39,430 nt of DNA, from IMG/VR virus record IMGVR_UViG_3300010430_000189, positions 1 through 39,430 of that record, one strand, 5' to 3'. Under the pieces are notes generated by a model. It was given only the letters and a program-made list of their open reading frames with translations, had not been told where the DNA came from and did no database searches. Positions 8,417-15,642 of the stretch are shown one piece after another (the first letter of the stretch is position 1; each line of letters begins with the position of its first letter). The position numbers were made by a program, and so were the translations under genes. Source of the DNA: a virus.

Positions 8417-9330
8417 TGGGAAAAGTAAATCCAGACAATTTTAATGCAGATGATTTAAGAACTACTCAGTGGGTAGGTATAGTAGAAGATACTGCAGATG
8501 ATATCTTTGAAGGAAGATGTAAGATAAGAGTATATGGAAAGATGGATGACAGGGTTGATCCTGAAGATCCTGCAAGTGCATACAAGATTCCTACTGCAAC
8601 TTTACCGTGGTCTAGGCCTCATCAATTAATGTATGGGGGGAGCGCAACAGGTAGTGGTAAATTTGAAATTCCAAAATTAGGATCTATTGTTAGAGTTACA
8701 TTTGATAATGGAAACTTTTATCAGCCAGTTTATCATGAAAACATTTATCCTTCAGATGAAACAAAAGGAGAGATAGAAGCAGCGTACCAAAATTCGCATG
8801 TATTAATATATGATACAGCATTTGGTTTAACTGGTGAGTTGCAGGATGGCGTTTCTGAGGTTACAAATGAAAGGGAAGGTGAGCATGTTAAAATTTTCTT
8901 TACTGAAGAAAAAGGAATAATGATGGACTATACAACAACTGAAGGACCAACTACAATTAATGTAAAGCCTGATAACTCGGTTCATATAATTAATGCTAAT
9001 GGAGATTCTATGGTAATGCTTAACGATGGAAATATAACATTTACCCATTCTGCTCAGTTTACAATTAATAGTGGAGCTGATACAGTAATTAATGCTACAA
9101 CAGATACACTTATTAATTGTGTTAATGCGGTAGTAACTGCAACAGGTGAAACTCATATTAATTCACCAAGAATTAAATTAGGTGAAGCGGCTGCTGAGGC
9201 TGTTATTAAAGGTGATACATTTGCAGGTATATTTGATTCACATTATCATATTGGTAATTTAGGTGCTCCTACTAGCCCTCCTAACAAAGTTACCGCACCT
9301 GCACTAAGTGCCAAGAATACAACTGACTAA
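8416..9330 (+). CDS. Baseplate central spike (gp5/gpV-like), no lysozyme domain
   Basis: In this 304-residue protein, residues about 16-112 form an OB-fold-like domain (QWVGIVEDTADDIFEGRCKI, then a PKLGSIVRVTFDNGNFYQP strand pair), the collar that docks on the hub trimer. After a linker, residues about 155-260 are short, regularly spaced strands (INVKPDNSVHIINANGDSMV, then FTINSGADTVINATTDTLIN), as in the intertwined beta-helix of a membrane-piercing spike. The C-terminus has DSHYHIG (274-280), an HxH motif matching the metal-binding apex of P2 gpV-type spikes. T4 gp5 carries a lysozyme domain between collar and helix; none is present here. It is translationally coupled (TAATG) to the preceding gene. 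Confidence 0.8.
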   Translation: MGKVNPDNFNADDLRTTQWVGIVEDTADDIFEGRCKIRVYGKMDDRVDPEDPASAYKIPTATLPWSRPHQLMYGGSATGSGKFEIPKLGSIVRVTFDNGNFYQPVYHENIYPSDETKGEIEAAYQNSHVLIYDTAFGLTGELQDGVSEVTNEREGEHVKIFFTEEKGIMMDYTTTEGPTTINVKPDNSVHIINANGDSMVMLNDGNITFTHSAQFTINSGADTVINATTDTLINCVNAVVTATGETHINSPRIKLGEAAAEAVIKGDTFAGIFDSHYHIGNLGAPTSPPNKVTAPALSAKNTTD

Positions 9331-9337
9331 TATATAA
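9329..9337 (+). promoter_or_regulatory. Candidate phage promoter motif AATATATAA
   Basis: The motif overlaps the stop codon of the spike gene and ends 23 bases before the ATG at 9361. It is one of eight identical intergenic copies. Confidence 0.35.
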
Positions 9338-9360
9338 ACTATAAATTAAAATAATAAACG

Positions 9361-9639
9361 ATGCCTTTAATACAACCCGTAATTACCGCCGCTATGGATG
9401 CTGCCTTTGTCGCAGGAATGGAAGCAATGGCTTCATATTCAACTGGTGCGGAGGGAACTCAACAAAATGATAAAGGTACTGTGATTGCCGCAGGTGCAGC
9501 CGCGTTTGCCGCTATTGCTGGGCCGGCAATTACTACATATATTCAATCAGCAACAGTAGTTCCTGGAATTCCAGTTGCAACTGCAGGTTCACCTTCAGCT
9601 CAAGTCGGTGCAACTACTGGACCAGGAGTTATTCTATAA
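9361..9639 (+). CDS. Small spike-associated protein (92 aa)
   Basis: The protein has an N-terminal helix rich in Ala and Met (VITAAMDAAFVAGMEAMASY), a Gln/Asn/Asp patch, then a helix of small hydrophobic residues (VIAAGAAAFAAIAGPAITTY). The C-terminal third is Val/Pro/Gly/Thr-rich and strand-like (VVPGIPVATAGSPSAQVGA). The PAAR motif of spike-tip proteins is not evident. The position directly after the spike gene suggests a small baseplate or spike partner. A holin-like membrane role is a weaker alternative, since the Ala-rich segment is only mildly hydrophobic and lacks flanking positive charge. Confidence 0.55.
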   Translation: MPLIQPVITAAMDAAFVAGMEAMASYSTGAEGTQQNDKGTVIAAGAAAFAAIAGPAITTYIQSATVVPGIPVATAGSPSAQVGATTGPGVIL

Positions 9640-9640
9640 T

Positions 9641-9677
9641 CTTAAACTATTACATTTTTAAAAGTATAATAATTAAA
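9641..9677 (+). promoter_or_regulatory. Intergenic AT hairpin element, copy 2
   Basis: The stretch closely resembles 740-775 and likewise follows directly after a stop codon. The stem is imperfect here (one mismatch in the inner seven pairs). Shared blocks are the leading CTTAAAC and the trailing AAAGTATAATAAT. Confidence 0.35.
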
Positions 9678-9689
9678 TCTAAACCGAGT

Positions 9690-9698
9690 AATATATAA
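9690..9698 (+). promoter_or_regulatory. Candidate phage promoter motif AATATATAA
   Basis: The motif lies 28 bases before the ATG of the S1-like gene, in the 87-base gap after the small spike-associated gene. This suggests the S1-like gene has its own promoter. Confidence 0.4.
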
Positions 9699-9726
9699 TC
9701 TATAATAACACTCTTAATAAAAAATA

Positions 9727-10869
9727 ATGAAAGAACAAGAAATCACAATCCAATTAAGTGATGATCCATTTGACACTAAAGTAGTAAAAGTACAAGTTCC
9801 GCATGGTACAAAATTAATGAGCAATGAATCATATGCAGCTGATGCATTATCTATGTATGGTCTTACTGATGCTACTCTTACAAAAACCCAATTAACAGAA
9901 GATCGCATTGCATATACTACAAGAGGTCAGATTACTTTTATATCAGATGATAAATCAAGAGCTCTTATTGATATTGGATCTAAGCATACTGCGTACTGCG
10001 CATTAGCCAAAGAACCTGATTATATTGTTGAGCAATTAGAAGTAGGTATTGAGATTGATGTAAAAATTAAAACCAATACTAAAACCAATGATGTGATTGC
10101 TTCAATTAGTGATGCAATTATGGAGGTTAAGTTAAAAGAAATGAAAGATGCGATTGGAAACAAAACAATTGGATTTAATGCAATAGTGAAGGAGTTAATA
10201 CATGGTGGGTATTGGGTAGACGTTGCAGGAATTAAATGCTTTATGCCAGGATCTTTAGGTGGCTTAAATAAATTACATGATTTTAATTCATTAGTCGGTA
10301 AAGAAATAATTGTAATGCCAATTATATTTTCAAAAGAAAAAGACACGATTGTAGTATCACACAGAGAATATTTAAGAACTATGATTCCTACTACTATTGA
10401 CAATTTAGAAAATACTATAAAAGAATCTAGAACCGGGTTTGTTACAGGAACTACTAAGTTTGGTATATTTGCACAATTTGATGAATGTTTAACTGGTTTA
10501 ATACCTAAGGTTGAATTAACCGAGGATACTCAAAGAGAATTGGAAAAAGGTAGTATAAAGCCAGGGGATCCTATTCAATTTTGGACCAAGGAAATTATAT
10601 CAGATAAGAAAATCATATTAAGCCAATTAGGACCTAAGATTGATCTATGGGATGGTATAGATGAAAAATATAAACCTATGATGATTACTGAAGGTAAAGT
10701 TACAAAAGTTACTTCATACGGTGCCTTTGTCGAATTAGAAAAAGGAATCAGTGGCCTAATCCATAAATCTAAACTTAAAGAAGCAAATCTAACCAAGGGT
10801 GATATTATTAATATTAAGATCGGTAGTGTAAATGTTAGTGATAGAAAGATTACTATGAACATGGCATAA
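9727..10869 (+). CDS. Ribosomal protein S1-like protein with four S1 domains
   Basis: The 380-residue protein has a roughly 55-residue N-terminal extension and then four S1/OB RNA-binding repeats at about 62-129, 146-215, 233-301 and 319-380. The last is the most canonical (EGKVTKVTSYGAFVELEKGI, then GLIHKSKL). The third has RTGFVTGTTKFGIFAQF with TGLIPKVEL. The second (GFNAIVKELIHGGYWVDVAG, with CFMPGSLGG) resembles the early repeats of bacterial S1, which contact the ribosome. E. coli S1 has six repeats. S1 delivers mRNA to the 30S subunit and matters most for messages lacking a Shine-Dalgarno site, which nearly all genes here lack. I infer a phage factor that redirects host ribosomes to phage mRNA; other RNA-binding roles are possible. 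Its place inside a baseplate cluster is odd. Confidence 0.85.
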   Translation: MKEQEITIQLSDDPFDTKVVKVQVPHGTKLMSNESYAADALSMYGLTDATLTKTQLTEDRIAYTTRGQITFISDDKSRALIDIGSKHTAYCALAKEPDYIVEQLEVGIEIDVKIKTNTKTNDVIASISDAIMEVKLKEMKDAIGNKTIGFNAIVKELIHGGYWVDVAGIKCFMPGSLGGLNKLHDFNSLVGKEIIVMPIIFSKEKDTIVVSHREYLRTMIPTTIDNLENTIKESRTGFVTGTTKFGIFAQFDECLTGLIPKVELTEDTQRELEKGSIKPGDPIQFWTKEIISDKKIILSQLGPKIDLWDGIDEKYKPMMITEGKVTKVTSYGAFVELEKGISGLIHKSKLKEANLTKGDIINIKIGSVNVSDRKITMNMA

Positions 10870-10875
10870 CAGCAA

Positions 10876-10905
10876 TCCTGGTTTGAATATATAAACAAAT
10901 CAGGA
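10876..10905 (+). promoter_or_regulatory. Hairpin with promoter motif in loop, masking an AGGA ribosome site
   Basis: TCCTGGTTTG (10876-10885) pairs with CAAATCAGGA (10896-10905) over ten base pairs, one of them G-U. The ten-base loop contains AATATATAA (10886-10894). The AGGA at 10902-10905, five bases before the ATG at 10911, is one of very few Shine-Dalgarno-like sites in the window and lies in the right arm. Read-through RNA from the S1-like gene would bury it, while RNA started from the loop promoter would lack the left arm and leave it free. The layout recalls T4 genes such as e and soc, whose early transcripts hide the ribosome site. The structure is seen in sequence; the switch is inference. 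The hairpin could also act as a weak terminator. Confidence 0.5.
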
Positions 10906-10910
10906 ACTAC

Positions 10911-12203
10911 ATGTACACTAACGAACAGCTAAATGCAATATATGGATCCAAGATTGGAATTGAATTTGAATTCTTTGCCAATGAAGGAATGGATGAGGTT
11001 AAACGAAGCCTATCACAAGCTCTTAATAAACAAATAAGAGTAGAAGAAAAGGCCCATAGTGAATTCACGCCTAGTGATGAAATATTTAAATTAGAACCAG
11101 ATAATTCTGGAGGCTCCGGTATGATCGAATTGGTAACTGGGCCAATGCCGTTTGTTGAATCAAAACTTATTATAGCAAAAACTCTAAAGTGGATCCGTGA
11201 AAATGGATCCACTAATGAGAGATGTAGTATTCATATTAATGTTGCTTTTGATGGCAAGAAATTAGGACCAGGTACTAACGTATCATCTTTAGACATTGGT
11301 AAATTTGTACTTAACTTTAATGAAGAAGCGGTATATGAAGCATTTCCAAACAGGAGAGATTCGGTTTATGCTAAATCTATAAAGTTTATTGTACCTCTTA
11401 GTGGTATGACTCAGCCATCACCTGAAAAAAGGCTATGGAAAAACTATATGTTTGTTACTGAAAAATATTATGGTGTAAACTTTTCTAAATTACCAAAGAA
11501 TTATATTGAGTTTAGATACTTAGGTGGTAAGGATTATGAAAAGAAGTACAACACTATATTAAACATGACAGAACATTTTGTCTTATCTCTTTATGAAAGT
11601 TTAGTTAATCCTGTATATAATGAACATGATTTAAAAATATTAGATTCATTATTAGAAAAACACAAGAGTGTAATTGAATCATACAAGACTTATTCTGCAT
11701 TTAAAGCAAAGTATCCTAAGATTAAGCTAATGGTTGATTTAAATACTTATGACCAGATAATAGAAACATTTTATCCTAAAATGAGAGAAAAGATATTTGA
11801 GTTATTAACAAAGGCAGGTTTAAGTGAAGGTTTAATTAATTACGATGCTGACACTGGTAAAATGCAACTTAAAAATGCTGAACTAATGAAATGTTTTGAG
11901 ATAAGTGGAATTGATATTGTTGATTGTAAAATACAAGGTAATATTATAGACTGTGATATATTTAGTACTGAATTGATTAACTCATCAATGTTTGAATGTA
12001 ATCTATTTGGTGCTACTGATGCTATCGATTCTAAGATAGAGGATTCCTATGTAAGCAGACATGTAGCTGTCAAAGATTCATATGTCTTTGGTCCACGTGG
12101 TGTATTCAGTGGAGATATGGAAGGTGGCATATTTAGAAAAGGTAGAGCTACTGAATTTGCAAAATTTGAAAATACCGAAATTATAGAAATAGAAAAAATA
12201 TAA
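10911..12203 (+). CDS. Amidoligase-like (glutamine-synthetase-fold COOH-NH2 ligase) with beta-solenoid C-terminus
   Basis: The 430-residue protein shows the sequence signature of the putative amidoligase family: GIEFEFF (16-22, metal/ATP-binding acidic strand), SGMIELVTGPMPF (69-81, conserved E-x-x-T), CSIHINV (105-111, the conserved His) and NYIEFRYLGG (197-206, acidic/Arg strand). Such enzymes use ATP to join a carboxylate to an amine, making peptide-like bonds on small molecules or proteins. Residues about 330-395 are short repeats (GIDIVDCKIQGNIIDCDIF, then INSSMFECNLFG) resembling a pentapeptide-repeat-like beta-solenoid, perhaps a docking module. It lies between the S1-like gene and baseplate genes, behind a hairpin with an AGGA site. 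The substrate is unknown; modification of a virion or host protein is a guess. The family call is fairly firm. Confidence 0.7.
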   Translation: MYTNEQLNAIYGSKIGIEFEFFANEGMDEVKRSLSQALNKQIRVEEKAHSEFTPSDEIFKLEPDNSGGSGMIELVTGPMPFVESKLIIAKTLKWIRENGSTNERCSIHINVAFDGKKLGPGTNVSSLDIGKFVLNFNEEAVYEAFPNRRDSVYAKSIKFIVPLSGMTQPSPEKRLWKNYMFVTEKYYGVNFSKLPKNYIEFRYLGGKDYEKKYNTILNMTEHFVLSLYESLVNPVYNEHDLKILDSLLEKHKSVIESYKTYSAFKAKYPKIKLMVDLNTYDQIIETFYPKMREKIFELLTKAGLSEGLINYDADTGKMQLKNAELMKCFEISGIDIVDCKIQGNIIDCDIFSTELINSSMFECNLFGATDAIDSKIEDSYVSRHVAVKDSYVFGPRGVFSGDMEGGIFRKGRATEFAKFENTEIIEIEKI

Positions 12204-12209
12204 ATTAAG

Positions 12210-13073
12210 ATGGCTAATCCAAATACTTATTGTAATGATCCAGAAGAAGCTGCATGTTTAGATGCGCTAATAAAAGAAATTAATGACGACTTAACTATCG
12301 CATGCCAATTACCTTTTACCGTTCCTAAAAAAGAATTAGCTCATATTATACAAAGAGCAAAAGGTTACTTTTACAAAATATATGAAGATAGTGTAGAGCA
12401 GATGTATATTGCTTTACCAGCAGGTGCTCTTTCTAAACCCGAGTTTAAACAAGGTGTACCTTATGGTAGTGGTGCCAATCGTGAAGTTATAACTAATAAA
12501 GATAACATTAATAATCCAAGAGGTGTTGTAAAAATGCCATCAAGAGTATATTCAGTTAATGCAGTATTTGAGATAGGTGGCTTTAGTGGTGAAGATGGTG
12601 GTTTTGGTAGTAACAGTTTTAATGCAGATGATGTTGATTTTTCAATTGATAAGTTTATCTATGATGATGTCTATGGTGCAGGATTAGGAAGCGAAAATTT
12701 AATGTATTATGTTGTTAACTCATTATTTATGGATAATGCAAGACAAGTTCTTTTACCACAAATATCATATACTTATAATAGATTAACTAAGAAATTTAGA
12801 TTTCAAGGTGAATTACCAAAGCAAGCTGTTATATTTGAAATATTTTCAACAATTCCTGATTGTGCATTATTCCAAGATGAAGCTTTTATTAGATACTGTA
12901 TTGGTCAAGCTAAAATACAATTGGCTAGAATCCTAGGAACATTTTCTTTTAACCTTCCAGGTAACATTACAATTAATTATGATCTAATTTCAAGTGAAGG
13001 TAGGGAAGAAGTAGATAGAGTAGTTGAGGAGATTAAGAATGATGAAGGTGTTGATTATTTTTTCACTGGGTAA
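12210..13073 (+). CDS. Virion structural protein upstream of gp25 (287 aa)
   Basis: The N-terminal 60 residues are helical (EEAACLDALIKEINDDL, then ELAHIIQRAKGYFYKIYED), followed by a beta-rich middle with a Gly-rich loop (GGFSGEDGGFGSNS). The C-terminal segment is helical (FIRYCIGQAKIQLARILGTF) and leads to NITINYDLISSEGREEVDRV. I recognise the layout as that of conserved structural proteins in T4-like tail clusters, but I cannot assign a T4 gene number. It starts six bases after the amidoligase stop, so the two are probably cotranscribed. It has no membrane segment or catalytic motif. Confidence 0.55.
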   Translation: MANPNTYCNDPEEAACLDALIKEINDDLTIACQLPFTVPKKELAHIIQRAKGYFYKIYEDSVEQMYIALPAGALSKPEFKQGVPYGSGANREVITNKDNINNPRGVVKMPSRVYSVNAVFEIGGFSGEDGGFGSNSFNADDVDFSIDKFIYDDVYGAGLGSENLMYYVVNSLFMDNARQVLLPQISYTYNRLTKKFRFQGELPKQAVIFEIFSTIPDCALFQDEAFIRYCIGQAKIQLARILGTFSFNLPGNITINYDLISSEGREEVDRVVEEIKNDEGVDYFFTG

Positions 13074-13104
13074 TTATAATATAAAAGCTATTAAATAAAA
13101 AGAG

Positions 13105-13113
13105 AATATATAA
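13105..13113 (+). promoter_or_regulatory. Candidate phage promoter motif AATATATAA
   Basis: The motif is in the 59-base gap before the gp25-like gene and ends 19 bases before its ATG (13133). It could drive the baseplate wedge operon. Confidence 0.4.
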
Positions 13114-13132
13114 TAAAAATTAGTGTTTTATA

Positions 13133-13495
13133 ATGATAAGAGATATTTATAGCCGAAGTATAGATGCGCCTAAATATAATGATCAAACATTGGAAGTAAG
13201 CGATACATTATCTCAGTTAATTATAAAGATAGAGAATTGTTTATTTACTAGGAAAGGTGATGTTCTAGGTTCACCGGGTATTGGTGCCAATTTAAATGAT
13301 TTAATATTTTCATTAGTATTAAATGAAAACACGATACAAAACAATATTAATGGACAAATCGCTGCATACTGTTTACCTAACACAGGAGGTTTTACCGTAG
13401 ATTGTAAAGTAAGTTTTTTTTCGACAGATGAAAGAGACGGCGCGTTTATTGATATATTTGTAAATGAACAAAGAGTTATAGGAGCTCTTTTTTAA
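13133..13495 (+). CDS. 25: Baseplate wedge protein gp25-like (GPW/gp25 family)
   Basis: The 120-residue length is usual for this family (T4 gp25 is 132). The helix LSQLIIKIENCLFTRKGD is followed by the loop LGSPGIGANLNDLIF (45-59), which matches the family's diagnostic I-x-x-x-L-x-T-x-x-G-E/D ... P-x-x-G-x-x-L-x-x-L-x-F pattern; Asp replaces the usual Glu. A terminal beta-hairpin (GAFIDIFVNEQRVI) follows. In contractile tails gp25 joins the wedge to the first sheath ring and helps nucleate the sheath. The gp6-like gene follows after 13 bases, the classic gp25-gp6 pairing, which strengthens both calls. Confidence 0.88.
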   Translation: MIRDIYSRSIDAPKYNDQTLEVSDTLSQLIIKIENCLFTRKGDVLGSPGIGANLNDLIFSLVLNENTIQNNINGQIAAYCLPNTGGFTVDCKVSFFSTDERDGAFIDIFVNEQRVIGALF

Positions 13496-13508
13496 AAAAG
13501 AAAATTGA

Positions 13509-15365
13509 ATGTCATTTTTTAGTAAAACAAGAATAAAAGCAACTGAGCTATTTGAAGATTCCTTTGAATATCTCCAGCGTACTTATGACCAAGCAATAGA
13601 AACATTTACACCTGCATCACCGTTTGGTCAAGTGTTAACTGTGGTTGCCAACTTAGGAGAATTAATATTCTTTTATATAGAATCTATAGCAACAGAGTCT
13701 AATATTGCACGAGCTAGAAATATAGAGTCAATATATGGATTATCTAGATTAACAGGTCATGACCCTACACGAGGTATATCATCAAGAGGTATTATTGGAT
13801 TACGTTTAAATACAAGTGCGTCTACTCTCCTCAATGGAGATTATGTACAAATTATGAATGGTTCCAGTTTAGAAATTAGCCAGAATAATTTAACTTACTT
13901 CTTAAAATTTAACAGTGACTTTATAAGACTAGATAAAACGACAAAAGATTTTGTCAATGTTGAAATAATACAAGGGGAAAAAGATGAGCAAAGTTTTACA
14001 GGTTCAGGTTTGCCATTACAAAGTTATAACTTAATTACAAAAGATCCTACCGATCAATTTTTAGTTGATGTTTTTGTAGATGGTGAATTATGGAAATTGG
14101 TAGATTCTATATATGATATGAACCCAGGTGAAAAAGCTGCAATGGTTAAAACTAGTGTAACAGGTGGTTTAAGTATATTCTTTGGAACTACCCAGTTTGG
14201 TATTTCTCCTGCATTAGGATCTCGTATAAGAGTTACTTATATAAAAACAAGAGGAGCGTCTGGTAACATTGGAGGAAAACAAATAGATATGAAATTTTCA
14301 GAACCAGGTACAGACCCATCCGGAGAAGAGGTAGATTTAAATGAAATTCTTTCTATGAATATTACAAGGAATCCAATGTTTGGTTCTGATTCTGAAGATC
14401 CTGCGTTTACGCGATTAATTGCACCTTATGCAAGTAATTCATTTGTATTAGCAAACCCAAATAATTATATTTACTATTTAAGTAAGTATGACTTCTGGTC
14501 TTTTATAGATGCTTACAATACAAAGAATGATGAATACTTAGATGATGACAATATTATTTACTTATTTTTAATTCCTGATGTAAGAAAGAAACTTACTAGT
14601 GATATTGATTATTTCAGTATTCCTGAAGTTGAATTTTCAATGACCGATGCTGAAAAGGAAATGACATATGAAATACTTAACAAGAGTGGACGACAGGTTG
14701 TTACAGCAGAAACTAGAATAGTAGATCCTATTATTAAAAAGTATGCATTAAATGTTGTAATCAGATGGTTTGAAAATTATGATAAAGATGCTATAAGAAT
14801 TGAAATAAGAAAAAATCTAGATGAATATTTCTTAAATGTAAATAGAAGAGATAGGATACCTCGCTCTGATATTATTTCAATAATTGAAAATGTAGAAGGT
14901 ATTGATTCAGTAAATGTTTTCTTTATTTCAGAAGAAAATGAAAATGCTATTAGAAATGGTTTTTATGAAATTCCTGTTTATGGAACAGATCCTATCACAG
15001 ACCAAAAAGTATTAATTGAGAATAAAAAAATTGTATTAAAGAAAGGTGAAGATCCGCAATTAGGATTGGACAGTTTTGGAGATGTTGTAATAGAAAATAA
15101 TGACTTAGCAATAATCAGAGGTGGTTGGACTGATAGAAATGGAACTTTTTATGAACCAATACCAGAGGCTAATAAAATAAGTTCTCTTAATGTATTCTAT
15201 AAAGAAGAGATTCAAAATAATCTTTACAATAAAATACAACAAGAAAAGTACAATTCTGTAAAAAGAAATAGAGGTACTACAATTGCAACAGGAGTTAATG
15301 CTGCTGGTTTAAATACTGGTAGATTACAAAACACACCAATAATTAAAACCTTAAAAGACAAATAA
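13509..15365 (+). CDS. 6: Baseplate wedge protein gp6-like (baseplate J-like)
   Basis: The 618-residue protein is close to T4 gp6 (660). The N-terminal helices (TKATELFEDSFEYL-like start, then FGQVLTVVANLGELIFFYIE) and the segment ARARNIESIYGLSRLTGHDP are typical of gp6/J-type wedge proteins. Next come beta-rich middle domains with RGIIGLRLNTS and IRVTYIKTRGASGNIGG. The C-terminal part has ALNVVIRWFENYDKDAIRIE and RRDRIPRSDIISIIENVEGI, the ferredoxin-like segment known from this family. gp6 forms the iris-like ring that holds the wedges together. The gene lies between gp25 and the gp7-like gene, as in T4-type clusters. The last 60 residues are probably flexible. Confidence 0.8.
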   Translation: MSFFSKTRIKATELFEDSFEYLQRTYDQAIETFTPASPFGQVLTVVANLGELIFFYIESIATESNIARARNIESIYGLSRLTGHDPTRGISSRGIIGLRLNTSASTLLNGDYVQIMNGSSLEISQNNLTYFLKFNSDFIRLDKTTKDFVNVEIIQGEKDEQSFTGSGLPLQSYNLITKDPTDQFLVDVFVDGELWKLVDSIYDMNPGEKAAMVKTSVTGGLSIFFGTTQFGISPALGSRIRVTYIKTRGASGNIGGKQIDMKFSEPGTDPSGEEVDLNEILSMNITRNPMFGSDSEDPAFTRLIAPYASNSFVLANPNNYIYYLSKYDFWSFIDAYNTKNDEYLDDDNIIYLFLIPDVRKKLTSDIDYFSIPEVEFSMTDAEKEMTYEILNKSGRQVVTAETRIVDPIIKKYALNVVIRWFENYDKDAIRIEIRKNLDEYFLNVNRRDRIPRSDIISIIENVEGIDSVNVFFISEENENAIRNGFYEIPVYGTDPITDQKVLIENKKIVLKKGEDPQLGLDSFGDVVIENNDLAIIRGGWTDRNGTFYEPIPEANKISSLNVFYKEEIQNNLYNKIQQEKYNSVKRNRGTTIATGVNAAGLNTGRLQNTPIIKTLKDK

Positions 15366-15366
15366 T

Positions 15367-15636
15367 ATGGCAACAGTTAAAGATAATAATACAGGGTACC
15401 CTAGTTTATATAGAGCAACCCGCGAAGAAGGTTGGGTTTTAAAAAACACAGGGTTTGATTATGCTGATAATTTATTAAGAAATACAATGTCTTCATATAT
15501 GTTCCAAAATCCTAACCTAAGAGAATTCTTAGAAAGATATTTAAATCCTATAATGGTATTTTATATTAATAGAGTTAAATATTTAAGAATTTATTTTAAT
15601 TATGCAGTTCCTAAATGGTATCAAAAAATAAATTAA
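15367..15636 (+). CDS. Small baseplate-associated protein (89 aa)
   Basis: This aromatic-rich protein (many Tyr, Phe and Asn) has NTGYPSLYRATREEGW near the start and two helices (NLREFLERYLNPIMVFYINR). There is no signal peptide, and the helical parts are too polar for a clear membrane span. It starts one base after the gp6-like stop codon and ends six bases before the gp7-like start, so it is almost certainly translated with them and belongs to the wedge. The exact role is unknown. It might be a separated N-terminal piece of a gp7-type protein. Confidence 0.6.
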   Translation: MATVKDNNTGYPSLYRATREEGWVLKNTGFDYADNLLRNTMSSYMFQNPNLREFLERYLNPIMVFYINRVKYLRIYFNYAVPKWYQKIN

Positions 15637-15642
15637 GAGATT

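Noticed and set aside
8827-9156. Minus-strand Cys/Ile/Ser-rich open frame
   Set aside because: It is antisense to the spike beta-helix; the repeats come from the spike coding pattern.
9361-9639. PAAR-type spike tip
   Set aside because: The protein lacks the PAAR repeat and metal-binding His/Cys; the upstream spike already carries an HxH apex.
10020-10403. Minus-strand open frame of 127 codons inside the S1-like gene
   Set aside because: It is antisense to clear S1 domains, and its Ile/Ser/Leu-rich composition is an artefact of the opposite strand.
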